From Salinibacterium xinjiangense (GTDB lineage Bacteria > Actinomycetota > Actinomycetes > Actinomycetales > Microbacteriaceae): DNA of 64,000 nucleotides. The stretch lies in NCBI RefSeq assembly GCF_014645015.1, contig NZ_BMLC01000002.1, positions 558,001 to 622,000 of the forward strand, read 5' to 3'. Numbering within the stretch: position 1 is the first letter of the stretch; every line of letters starts with the position of its first letter. The notes beneath the pieces are model-generated. The model did no database searches. It was not told the DNA's origin and saw nothing but the letters and a program-made list of their open reading frames with translations. This document shows, in pieces, positions 53,478-62,133 of the stretch. Position numbers and translations under genes: made by a program.

Positions 53478-54734
53478 TCAATTCGTTGTGCGGGATAGTT
53501 CGAGTTCGTGGGTGCCGATCAGCTGCGGGGCTGCGACGTCGTGCAGCACCCGCGATTGCGAGACGAGCCGGCCACCATGGATGACGAACCGGTCTGCGGA
53601 TGCCGCGCCGATCACCTCGGACAGGCTCGACCCGCGCACCGCGAGTAGCTCCGCCCTGGCGCCGACCGCGACTCCAGCGACCGGTAGCGACATGACGGAT
53701 CGCGCTCCCGTCGACACCGCGTCATACGCCTCGTCGAGCGAGAGATGCGCGGCGGTGACCAGCAGTGATGCCGTCTCCAGCGCGTCGCTGCGGCCGACCG
53801 GATTGAAGGGATCGCGAACGTTGTCCGCGCCGGCGCCCACGCGCACGCCGGCGTCGATGAGGCTGCGCATCGCGGTGATCCCGCGCGGTGTCGAGACCGG
53901 ATGGTCCCAACCCTGCAGGTAAAGATTGGTGATCGGCAGGCTGATGATCCCGATGTCGCTCGCCAGGATCTCGACGATCACCTCGGCGAGTTGTTCGGGT
54001 TCGAGGGTGCCGAGGCGCACGCAGTGCCCCGCGCTCACCGGGACCGTCCATTCCCGCACGATCCGCGCGAGCTCCACTATGGTCGGCGTTCCGCCGAGGC
54101 CTTCGTCGGTGTGCAGGTCTACGCCGACACCGCGCCGCTTCGCGATGGCCAGCAGGCGCCGGAGGTCATCACCCGGCGATGGTGCGAGGTGCGGTGCCCC
54201 GCCCACGAGGTCGACCCCGAGGTCGAGTGCGGCTTCGACCGTGGCATCCGGGATATCGGATCCGGCGAGCGCGACGAGCTCGATATCCATCAGTTCGGCA
54301 AGCTCCCGTCGCACCTGCACCAGTGCCTGCACGCCTCGCAGGGGCTCTGGGCCGATGAGGGTGTCGACGTGGCAACGGATGGCGGTCGTCCCGTTGCGAA
54401 GCATCGCCATGGCCTGCTCGCGTGCCCGGTCGGCGATGTTTCCGACCGTCATCACGCTCGAGTACGCCCGCCACGATTCGATGGCCAGCCCCAGGTCACC
54501 GGCCGGTGGGTTGATCAGGTCCCACGAGAGGGCTTTGTCGAGGTGGGCGTGCGGCTCTGCCGGCGCGGTGAGGAGCATGAAGCCGGCCAGGTCAAGCTCC
54601 CTGCCGGGGACCGGGAGGCCCGAAGCCGGTCGTACTGCCGTGACGATCTCGCCGTTCAGCTCGACGTCGACGAGCGAGCCATCGGGGAGCGTGGCATTCC
54701 TCAGCAGGGATAGCTGGCGAGGAAGTGAGGTCAC
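53478..54734 (-). CDS. Cytosine deaminase-like amidohydrolase
   Basis: About 418 residues. Metal motifs: AEPHAHLDKAL (H-x-H), IRCHVDTLIGPE, VDLHTDEGLGG (third histidine), SAGHCVRL (fourth), and GAGADNVRDPFNP with the aspartate, all intact and closest to the cytosine deaminase group. It should deaminate or open a nitrogen ring. First gene of the minus-strand operon that continues to 47118. The start is uncertain: GTG 54734 is used because the conserved domain begins there; the frame is open to an ATG at 54782. Confidence 0.87.
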   Translation of the reverse strand: MTSLPRQLSLLRNATLPDGSLVDVELNGEIVTAVRPASGLPVPGRELDLAGFMLLTAPAEPHAHLDKALSWDLINPPAGDLGLAIESWRAYSSVMTVGNIADRAREQAMAMLRNGTTAIRCHVDTLIGPEPLRGVQALVQVRRELAELMDIELVALAGSDIPDATVEAALDLGVDLVGGAPHLAPSPGDDLRRLLAIAKRRGVGVDLHTDEGLGGTPTIVELARIVREWTVPVSAGHCVRLGTLEPEQLAEVIVEILASDIGIISLPITNLYLQGWDHPVSTPRGITAMRSLIDAGVRVGAGADNVRDPFNPVGRSDALETASLLVTAAHLSLDEAYDAVSTGARSVMSLPVAGVAVGARAELLAVRGSSLSEVIGAASADRFVIHGGRLVSQSRVLHDVAAPQLIGTHELELSRTTN

Positions 54735-54903
54735 GATACATCGTCTCTGGAGGAGCGGGTGGAAGCGCAGCCCCCTCACCATAAGGTTGACTGCGCAGAA
54801 ATGGTTGATGTGTTCAGCAGGAGCGAATCTACGGACGCGACGTTTCTAGCGTGTGACATGGTGATTTCCACGTATTAAATTCCGGCTATCGCCACCCTGC
54901 GCC

Positions 54904-55285
54904 GTGGTACAAAATTACCGGGCCAGGGAGAAAGCCGCCCACCCCAACGATACGCTGTCGACCGGCAGGCCGTGCCGCTCGGGGCGAGCATCCGCCGGCG
55001 ACGCACTCGTCGGGGCTGACGATGTCACGCTCTGACAGTACGCGAACAGCCCGGCTCGCATATTCGTGCACTGGGATCGGCGCTTCCACCGCGGGGGGTT
55101 CACCAGAAACACCCTCGTGGGCGGCGACTTTTTCGTCAACGACGAAGACGAATTAATCACCGTGATTGACGGCGTTCCCGGATGGATCTCATCGCCGGCA
55201 GCTCGCCGTTTTGCGCGCGGGTGATGCGCTCTATTACGTTGGCGGCACACCATATCGATCACCTGCACTGGACTCCACCGGATAA
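54904..55285 (+). pseudogene. Possible decayed gene of unknown family
   Basis: A plus-strand frame from GTG 54904 has a TGA at 55033, then continues through IFVHWDRRFHRGGFTRNTLV and NDEDELITVIDGVPG to a TGA at 55222, where a one-base shift leads on to GDALYYVGGTPYRSPALD and a TAA near 55283. The protein-like composition across two breaks suggests a dead gene. It contains a rare TTA codon. No family was recognised, so this stays tentative. Confidence 0.35.
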
Positions 55286-55347
55286 CGGCTGTTCGTCATA
55301 CCGGCTGTTCGTTATCTGGCTGTCTGTCGTATCGGCTGTTCGTTACC
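55286..55347 (+). repeat. Four degenerate 15-16-bp tandem units upstream of the reductase gene
   Basis: CGGCTGTTCGT occurs at 55286, 55302 and 55333, with a degenerate unit (GGCTGTCTGTCGTAT) between the last two. The array ends just before the AAGGAG ribosome site of the reductase gene. Confidence 0.7.
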
Positions 55348-55364
55348 AAGGAGAAACCCCAATT

Positions 55365-56318
55365 ATGAACGCTCTCGACGATTCAGCATTCGGCATGGTC
55401 GTGACCGGCCGCACGAGGGGTGCGGCCGAGGTTGAATTCATCGACCTGCAACTCCCTCATGGCGGCCCGCTGCCACGTTGGCAACCCGGAGCGCATATTG
55501 ATCTGCTGCTTCCGGATGGCGATTCACGCCAGTATTCCCTGTGCGGAATACCAGGGTCTGACACCTGGCGTATCGGCGTGCTCCGGGAGCCAGGCGGTCG
55601 GGGTGGTTCCCTCTGGGTGCACGATTCGTTGCAGATCGGAGCATCCATCCGCGTGTCGGGCCCGCGAAACCACTTCGAATTCATCCCAGAGCGCGGCACG
55701 AGATACCTGTTCATCGCCGGGGGCATCGGCATCACACCGATCTCGACGATGCTGGCATCCGCCGCAGCCGTCGGCGTCGACTTCAGGCTCGAATATGCCG
55801 GGCGCTCGCGCGAGACCATGGCCCTGGTCAGCGAGTTGCAGGATGCGTATCCCGGCCGGGTGACACTGTACGCAGGCGACGAGGGCCAGCGGATGGATCT
55901 CGCTGCCCTGTTCGCGGATCTGCCCCCGTTCACCACAACGTATTGCTGTGGTCCCGCTCGACTCATCGAAGCCGTCGAGGTCGCCGCGACCGGCAGGCAG
56001 CTCAAGGTGGAGCGTTTCGCGCCGAAGGAATTGGAGGCGCCGGTGCTGGCCGAGCCGTTCGAGGTGGAGCTCGCGTTCTCGGGCCTGGAATTGACGGTGC
56101 CACCCGGGCGCAGCATCCTCGAGGTCGTGGAGGAGGCTGGCGTGCTCGTGTTGTCGAGTTGTCGCGAGGGCACGTGCGGTACCTGTGAGGTGCGGGTGAT
56201 GGATGGTGAGATCGACCACCGCGATTCGATCCTCACGTCAGACGAACAGGCGGCCAACGACGTGATGTACGTCTGCGTCTCCCGTTCGGCCGGACCGAAG
56301 CTGACGCTCGAACTTTAG
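55365..56318 (+). CDS. PDR/VanB-type oxygenase reductase (FMN/FAD plus 2Fe-2S)
   Basis: A 317-residue reductase. Flavin domain RQYSLCGIPG, nucleotide domain IAGGIGITPISTML and CCGPARLIEAVE, then a C-terminal plant-type ferredoxin with SSCREGTCGTCEV and the fourth cysteine in MYVCVSRS. Such proteins pass electrons from NAD(P)H to Rieske oxygenases, for example vanillate demethylase. No oxygenase is in the window. Start ATG 55365 with AAGGAGAAA eight bases upstream. Its end overlaps the convergent amidohydrolase gene by four bases. Confidence 0.92.
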   Translation: MNALDDSAFGMVVTGRTRGAAEVEFIDLQLPHGGPLPRWQPGAHIDLLLPDGDSRQYSLCGIPGSDTWRIGVLREPGGRGGSLWVHDSLQIGASIRVSGPRNHFEFIPERGTRYLFIAGGIGITPISTMLASAAAVGVDFRLEYAGRSRETMALVSELQDAYPGRVTLYAGDEGQRMDLAALFADLPPFTTTYCCGPARLIEAVEVAATGRQLKVERFAPKELEAPVLAEPFEVELAFSGLELTVPPGRSILEVVEEAGVLVLSSCREGTCGTCEVRVMDGEIDHRDSILTSDEQAANDVMYVCVSRSAGPKLTLEL

Positions 56319-57613
56319 GTTGTGCGGGCGAGGCGCCGGTTCAGGGCGTCAACCAGGTCACGTTCGTCTGCGGTGACCAGCCGGTAGTCGCGCACGACGA
56401 CACGACCGGCGACCACGACATGCTTCGGGCGTCTCCCCGGGTTGGCCCAGAGCAGCCCGGCCACCGGGTCGGCGACTCCGGCATCGGCTACTCCCGATAC
56501 GTCCCAGACGCACAGGTCGGCGGCCGAACCCTCGCGCAGGTGCCCGAGCTCTGCGCGGCCGAGTCCCGCAGCGGAACCGGCGGTCGCCATCCCGAGCACG
56601 GCGCGCGCCGGTATCGGCGGCCCCACGAGCGGAGCCACCTGCATGGCCAGCCTCGCGTCGGCGAGCAGCTGGCCCGCGTCGTTGCTGCCGCCGCCGCTCG
56701 TGCCGAGACCGACGACGACACCGGCGGCCTGGAGTGCGGCGACGGGTGCGATTCCCCATCCCATTGGCAGGTCGCAGCCTGGGGCGTGGGTTGCGGTGAT
56801 TCCGGATGCCGCCAGCCGCCGGATCTCGTCGGTCGTCACGTCGCACAGGTGCGCGAGTGTGACATCGTCGGCCAGCCAGCCCCACTCCTCGAGAAGCTCG
56901 ATCGGCCGCCTGCCGTACTTTTCCAGGGCGATGGCGACATCCACCTGCTCATTGGCCTGGGTGCGTCGGCGCAGCCCGTGCCTGAGCGCCACCTCGCCCA
57001 GCAGTTCGAAGGTCTCGCGAGGGTCGCTGTGCACGCCGGCCGGGCCGACCGCGAGCTGCAGCATCCCGTCGTCACTGACGCCGCCAGGACCGACACCACC
57101 ACGACCGACGCCAGTGGGGCCGGGCAGCAGCGCCTGCACGATGGCTTCGACCGATGCCGCAGCCTCCTGGGGATCATCCCGAGCGGCGCCGCGCACGAAC
57201 ACGAGTCGACCGCCGAGCAGGCGCGCCGTTGCTGCGACCGCTGTCGCGATGGCCACAGAATCCGCACCACTCGGCCAGGTGAGGTGATGATCGGCGACCG
57301 TGGTCACGCCGCACAACAGCCCCTCCGCGATACCGACGGATGCGGCGGCGGCGGCCAGTTCCGCGTCCACTCCCGCCCGCGCATACGCGGCCGCCATCGT
57401 CGGCAACCAGTGCGACATGGCAACCCCGCGCGTACCGGGCATGGTACGGAATGCGCTCTGCATCAGGTGGTGGTGCGCGTTGACGAGGCCCGGGGTGATG
57501 ACGCAGCCTGTCGCGTCGATGGCATCATCCGGAGCGTCGGCGAAGTGCAGGTCGCCGCTCGACTCCGTGGCGACGTCGATGACGATCGCTGTCGCGTTCG
57601 TGATGATCAGCAT
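56315..57613 (-). CDS. 8-oxoguanine deaminase-like amidohydrolase lacking metal ligands
   Basis: A 432-residue member of the amidohydrolase superfamily. The first metal motif is kept (NAHHHLMQS) and so is the histidine in TLAHLCD. But the third-histidine motif, normally HTHLAE, reads RTQANEQ, and the metal aspartate of the last strand (normally GVDGSAS) is serine in GLGTSGGGSND. The overall layout (HHLTWP, EKYGRRPIELLEEWGWL, PGRRPKHVVVAGRVVV) is that of the 8-oxoguanine/atrazine deaminase group. The frame is full length, so this is not simple decay; the protein has probably lost or changed its activity. Confidence 0.85.
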   Translation of the reverse strand: MLIITNATAIVIDVATESSGDLHFADAPDDAIDATGCVITPGLVNAHHHLMQSAFRTMPGTRGVAMSHWLPTMAAAYARAGVDAELAAAAASVGIAEGLLCGVTTVADHHLTWPSGADSVAIATAVAATARLLGGRLVFVRGAARDDPQEAAASVEAIVQALLPGPTGVGRGGVGPGGVSDDGMLQLAVGPAGVHSDPRETFELLGEVALRHGLRRRTQANEQVDVAIALEKYGRRPIELLEEWGWLADDVTLAHLCDVTTDEIRRLAASGITATHAPGCDLPMGWGIAPVAALQAAGVVVGLGTSGGGSNDAGQLLADARLAMQVAPLVGPPIPARAVLGMATAGSAAGLGRAELGHLREGSAADLCVWDVSGVADAGVADPVAGLLWANPGRRPKHVVVAGRVVVRDYRLVTADERDLVDALNRRLARTT

Positions 57614-57672
57614 GGAATCGTTTGTAGCACCGTGATGTGTCCGGCGTATGACGGGCCGTCCGGCGAGCCGGT

Positions 57673-57686
57673 TGCAAACGTTTACG
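57673..57686. promoter_or_regulatory. LacI-family operator candidate
   Basis: TGCAAACGTTTACG fits the LacI/CcpA-type dyad TGNAANCGNTTNCA at all but the last base. It lies 31 bp before the SDR gene start. No LacI-type regulator gene is in the window. Confidence 0.5.
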
Positions 57687-57716
57687 CTGAAAGCTCGCTA
57701 CGACAGGAGCACGAGA

Positions 57717-58541
57717 ATGCCAGGCAGGACCATCCTCCTCACCGGGGCCAGCGACGGTATCGGGGCAGCGGCCGCCAGGGAGCTGTCCGGCAAGGGCGAC
57801 ACGATCGTGCTCGTGGGTCGCTCACCCCAGAAGACCGAAGCGATCGCGAAAGAACTCGACGCACCGTTCCACGTCGCCGATTTCTCGAAGCTGGATGACG
57901 TACGTCAGCTCGCGGCCACGCTGGAATCCGCCTATCCCCATATCAACGTGCTCGCGAACAACGCCGGTGGCATCATGGGCGCGCGCGAGATCACGGCAGA
58001 CGGCTTCGAGAAGACGTTGCAGGTCAACCACCTCGCCCCGTTCCTGCTCACCAACCTGCTGATGCCGACCCTCGTTGCGAGCAGCGCGACCGTGATCGGC
58101 ACGGCGAGCGTGGCGAACCAGCTCTACGCGAAGCTCGACATCGACGACCTGCAGAACGCCAGGAAGTATTCGCCGAACAAGGCATACGGCGACGCGAAGC
58201 TCGCCAACATCCTGTTCGCGAGAGAACTGGATTTCCGCTTTCGCGAGCAGGGCATCCACTCCGCGTCTTTCCATCCCGGCGTCATCGCCACCAATTTCGC
58301 CGCAGACAGCTCGAGCCCGCTGCGCATCGTCTACCGCTCGGTGCTGAGCCGCTTCCTCGGATCGGCCGAAACCGGGGCTGACACCCTCGTCTGGCTTGCC
58401 ACCTCCCGCCCGGGCGTGGACTGGCCGCTGGGGGTCTATTTCAGCAAGCGCCGCGTCACGAAGGCCAATCCGCAGGCCTACGAGACAGGGCTCGCAAACA
58501 GGCTGTGGGAGGAGAGCGCGAAAATGGTCGGGCTCTCGTAA
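57717..58541 (+). CDS. SDR-family oxidoreductase (retinol dehydrogenase-like)
   Basis: A 274-residue SDR. TGASDGIGAAAAREL for NADP(H), DFSKLDDVR, ANNAGGIMG, GTASVAN with the serine, and KAYGDAKLANILFAREL with Tyr-x3-Lys. The close of the chain resembles retinol dehydrogenase-like reductases of wide substrate range. The ATG at 57717 has an AGGAG site nine bases before it. A LacI-type dyad upstream suggests control by a sugar or similar metabolite. Confidence 0.9.
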   Translation: MPGRTILLTGASDGIGAAAARELSGKGDTIVLVGRSPQKTEAIAKELDAPFHVADFSKLDDVRQLAATLESAYPHINVLANNAGGIMGAREITADGFEKTLQVNHLAPFLLTNLLMPTLVASSATVIGTASVANQLYAKLDIDDLQNARKYSPNKAYGDAKLANILFARELDFRFREQGIHSASFHPGVIATNFAADSSSPLRIVYRSVLSRFLGSAETGADTLVWLATSRPGVDWPLGVYFSKRRVTKANPQAYETGLANRLWEESAKMVGLS

Positions 58542-58575
58542 CGCTAACGAAACGCGAATGTGCAACGCTTGGCCC

Positions 58576-59505
58576 ATGTTCGACATCGCTGATCGTCTCC
58601 TCGCCGCAGTGGACGCCGGGCGCACCCTCGTCGTCGCGACCGCCGTTGCGATCGATGGCAGCGCTCCGCGCACCGTCGGCACCTCGATGGCGTACGACGG
58701 TGAAGCGGTGATCGGAAGCATCGCGGGAGGCTGCGTCGAGGGCTCAGTGGTCGACTCGTGCGAGCTCGTGCTCGACGATGGCGTGGCTCGCACCATCGAC
58801 TTCGGGGTCAGCGACGAGACAGCGTTCAGCGTCGGCCTCACCTGCGGGGGGCAATTGCGCATCCATGTACAGCTCGTGACTCCGGCCATAGTGACGGCGC
58901 TTCGCGAGCGCACGAGCATCACCACCATCGTGTGCGACAGCGAGGGCGATGCCGCCGAGGTGTTCGTGGTGCGTCCTCCGAGGAGGCCCCGGATGATCAT
59001 CTTCGGAGCCATGGAGTTCTCGGTGGCCCTGGCCCCCGCCGCGACCGCACTGGGCTACCGCGTGACGGTGTGCGACCCCCGGCCGCTGTTCGCGACATCC
59101 ACCAGGTTCCCCACGGCCGAGGTCGTGGTGTCCTGGCCCACGGAATACCTGGCAACGACCGAGGTCGACGAGCACACCGCGATCTGCATTCTCAGCCACG
59201 ACGCCCGGTTCGACGCCGAACTCGTCGCGCTCGCGCTCGAACTGCCGGTTGCCTATGTCGGCGCGATGGGATCCCGCAATACGCACGACCGCCGCGTGGC
59301 CTCGCTTCGTGAACGCGGCGTCAGCGAGTCGGCGATGCTGCGCCTGCACTCGCCCATCGGGCTCGACCTCGGCGCCAGCACGCCCGAGGAGACGGCTGTG
59401 TCGATTCTCGCTGAGGTGCTCGCCGCGCGCACCGACAGCACTGCGCTGCCGCTGGCGGTCACCACTGGGTCGATCCACACCGAGTCGAGCGAGGTCAGCG
59501 CCTGA
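58576..59505 (+). CDS. xdhC: XdhC/CoxI-family molybdoenzyme maturation factor
   Basis: A 309-residue protein. The N-terminal XdhC domain has DGSAPRTVGTSMAYDG and GSIAGGCVEGSVV; the C-terminal Rossmann domain has RMIIFGAMEFSVALAPAA, VTVCDPRPLFA, AICILSHDARFD and YVGAMGSRNTHDRR. XdhC binds the cofactor, adds the terminal sulfur with a cysteine desulfurase and hands it to xanthine dehydrogenase. It is convergent with, and three bases from, the dehydrogenase gene. Confidence 0.93.
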   Translation: MFDIADRLLAAVDAGRTLVVATAVAIDGSAPRTVGTSMAYDGEAVIGSIAGGCVEGSVVDSCELVLDDGVARTIDFGVSDETAFSVGLTCGGQLRIHVQLVTPAIVTALRERTSITTIVCDSEGDAAEVFVVRPPRRPRMIIFGAMEFSVALAPAATALGYRVTVCDPRPLFATSTRFPTAEVVVSWPTEYLATTEVDEHTAICILSHDARFDAELVALALELPVAYVGAMGSRNTHDRRVASLRERGVSESAMLRLHSPIGLDLGASTPEETAVSILAEVLAARTDSTALPLAVTTGSIHTESSEVSA

Positions 59506-59508
59506 GGG

Positions 59509-62133
59509 CTAGCTTTCCTGCGCGGATGCCAGCCGCCACAGTCGATCGCGCGACATGGGCAGCTCGAAGCTGCGCACCCCCATCGCATCCCTGATCGCGT
59601 TGGCGAGCGCCGGGGCTACCGGGTTGTACGGAGCTTCACTCATCGACTTCGCACCGAGCGGCCCCAGCGGGTCGAAGGTGTCGGCGAACAGCACCTCGGT
59701 GACAGGCAGGTCGACGAAGCGGGGCACGTAATAGTTGCGCAGGGCGGTCGTCGTGACCCGGCCTTCGCCGTCGAGCAGCACCTCCTCGAACAGGGCGCTG
59801 CCGATGGCCTGTGCCGTTCCGCCCTCGATCTGCCCCCGGAGTTGCTCGGGGTTGAGCACCACTCCGGCATCCGCAGCCTGGATCGACTGCAGGATCTGCA
59901 CCTCGCCGGTCGCCGGATTCACGGCGACCCTGAAGGCGTGCACGTTGAACGAGACGCTGCGGGGGGTTCCGTCGTGGTCGGCGGTGGCCGATAGCCCGAC
60001 CGAGAGCCCGTCCCGATCGATCGTCTCGTGCAGCCGCTCTGCGGCCACCAGCAACGCCTTGCCAGCGACGACGACCCCGGCCGAGCCGAACGCGCCCGAG
60101 TCGTAGCTGGTCGCATCGGTGTCTGATTGCCTGATCCGGATGCGGTCGACCGTGGTTCCGAGCGCCGTCGCGACGAGCTGGGTATGCACCGTGGTGGTGC
60201 CGTTGCCGAACTCGGCGGTACCGACCGCGATCTCGAAGACGGCGTCTGTCACGACCCCGCCGCCGTCATCCAGCACCGAGACCGTCGCGGTCGCGAAGTG
60301 CCCACGCGGGGCGATGGTCGCGATCATGGCGAGGGCCATGCCTGTGCCGACCGGCCAGCCGACGGGCCCCGTGAGGCTGTGGTCGAGCGCGGCCTCGGCG
60401 AGATCCAGGCACTGGTCCAGGCCGTAACTGGCCATCGAGAGGTCGCTCTGGGCTTCGGCATCCGTGACGACGAAGTTGTCGCCGGGGACGATCACGTTGC
60501 GGCGGCGGAGCTCGAACGGATCGATGTCGAGTTCGCGAGCCAGTTCATCCAGCGCCGATTCGATCGCATAGATGACCTGCCCGAGCCCGTATCCGCGGAA
60601 CGCGCCGGAGGGCAGGTTGTTCGTATAGACCGACTGCGCATCCACCCGTTTATTCGCGCACCGATAGACCTCGACGGACTCGTGGATCGAGTGGAACATC
60701 ACGCCGATGCCGTGGTTTCCGTAGGCACCGGTGTCCATGAGCTGGTCTACGGCAAGGGCGGTCAGCGTGCCATCGGCGCTCGCCGCGACGGTCACGGAAA
60801 CCTGCATCGGATGCCGCGTCGGAGCCAGCGTGAACTCATCCTCACGCGTGAACTCGTACTGCACGGCCCTGCCGGTCTTCATGACCGCGAGCGTGACGAG
60901 GTCTTCAGTGAGCAACTCCTGCTTGCCGCCGAATCCGCCGCCGACCCTCGCAGTGAACACACGCACGCGCTCCGGTTCGAGGCCGAAGATGTGGCACAGC
61001 TCGTCGCGGACGAGGAAAGGAACCTGGCTGGAGGTGCGCAATACGAGCCGGCCGTCGGCGTCGATCCAGCCTCTCGTGGCGTGGGCCTCGAGCGCGACGT
61101 GGTTGACGCGCGGGGTGGTCCAGGTGCCGCTGACCGAGGCCGCCGCGCTCGCGACCGCGGCGTCGACGTCACCGAGTTCACCGTGGAACTCGGCCACGGT
61201 GTTGCGCTCAGGGGCGGCGATGCGTGACTCCGGTCCCTTGTCGCCGTGCACGAGCGGGGCTCCGGGCTCGCGCGCGCGCTGGGGATCGAACACGGCGGGC
61301 AACAGCTCGTATTCGACCGCGATGGCCGCCAGCGCGAGCTCGGCGATGCGGACGGTATCGGCGACCACGGCTGCGACGCGTTGGCCGCGGAACCGCAGGA
61401 TCCGGTCGAAGACGAGCGAATCATCCGGATCATCGTTGCGATCCTCATGCCGACCCGTCGAAAAGTGCACACCGGGGGAGTCGTGGTGGGTAAGCACGGC
61501 ATGCACGCCGTCGATGGATTCGGCCGCGCTCGGGTCGATCGAGACGATCCTGGCATGCGGATGGGGGCTGCCGAGCACCGCGAGGTGCACGAGCCCCGTC
61601 GTCTTCACGTCGAGCGTGAACGGCTCGGTGCCGGTGACCACGCGCATGGCCGCCGGGGGAGCGATCGAGGCTCCGGCGGCTTCACCCGCGCTCGCCGTCG
61701 CGGTGTTCGAGACGCCGATGATCGCGTCGTGGATGGAGCGGTAACCCGTGCAGCGGCAGAGGTTGCCCTTCAGTAGTCGCGGGAGGTCGTCGTGGTCATC
61801 CTCGGTGAACGTGGACGCCGTGACCACGAGCCCCGCCGTGCAGAATCCGCACTGGAACCCACCGGCCGCCACGAACGACTGCTGCATCGGATGCGGGGCA
61901 TCAGCTGTCCCGAGCCCGGACACCGTGGTGACGCTCGAGCCCTCGAGCCTGTGCACGGGGACGAGGCAGGAGTGCACCGCGCCTCCGTCGAGCAGGACGG
62001 TGCACGCGCCGCAGTCGCCAGCGTCGCAACCCTTCTTGACGTCGAAATGGTCGAGCTCACGAAGGAGGCTGCGCAGCACCTGGCCGGGCTGCGCCTCAGC
62101 CTCGACGGTCTCGTCGTTGATGGTGAACTTCAT
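59509..62133 (-). CDS. Xanthine dehydrogenase, fused 2Fe-2S and molybdopterin subunit
   Basis: One chain of 874 residues. Residues 1-165 hold two 2Fe-2S clusters (GCDAGDCGACTVLLDGG, CGFCTAGLV, GNLCRCTGYRSIHDAI). After a short linker the molybdenum-binding domain follows: ARVGGGFGGKQE, SGAFRGYGLGQVIYA, GTAEFGNGTTTVHTQ, and the catalytic glutamate in LGAKSMSEAPYNPVAP. It oxidises hypoxanthine and xanthine to urate. The ATG at 62133 overlaps the FAD subunit stop (ATGA); the open frame further upstream is only overlap. The FeS-Mo order with FAD separate differs from the classical FeS-FAD-Mo or three-gene forms. Confidence 0.92.
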   Translation of the reverse strand: MKFTINDETVEAEAQPGQVLRSLLRELDHFDVKKGCDAGDCGACTVLLDGGAVHSCLVPVHRLEGSSVTTVSGLGTADAPHPMQQSFVAAGGFQCGFCTAGLVVTASTFTEDDHDDLPRLLKGNLCRCTGYRSIHDAIIGVSNTATASAGEAAGASIAPPAAMRVVTGTEPFTLDVKTTGLVHLAVLGSPHPHARIVSIDPSAAESIDGVHAVLTHHDSPGVHFSTGRHEDRNDDPDDSLVFDRILRFRGQRVAAVVADTVRIAELALAAIAVEYELLPAVFDPQRAREPGAPLVHGDKGPESRIAAPERNTVAEFHGELGDVDAAVASAAASVSGTWTTPRVNHVALEAHATRGWIDADGRLVLRTSSQVPFLVRDELCHIFGLEPERVRVFTARVGGGFGGKQELLTEDLVTLAVMKTGRAVQYEFTREDEFTLAPTRHPMQVSVTVAASADGTLTALAVDQLMDTGAYGNHGIGVMFHSIHESVEVYRCANKRVDAQSVYTNNLPSGAFRGYGLGQVIYAIESALDELARELDIDPFELRRRNVIVPGDNFVVTDAEAQSDLSMASYGLDQCLDLAEAALDHSLTGPVGWPVGTGMALAMIATIAPRGHFATATVSVLDDGGGVVTDAVFEIAVGTAEFGNGTTTVHTQLVATALGTTVDRIRIRQSDTDATSYDSGAFGSAGVVVAGKALLVAAERLHETIDRDGLSVGLSATADHDGTPRSVSFNVHAFRVAVNPATGEVQILQSIQAADAGVVLNPEQLRGQIEGGTAQAIGSALFEEVLLDGEGRVTTTALRNYYVPRFVDLPVTEVLFADTFDPLGPLGAKSMSEAPYNPVAPALANAIRDAMGVRSFELPMSRDRLWRLASAQES

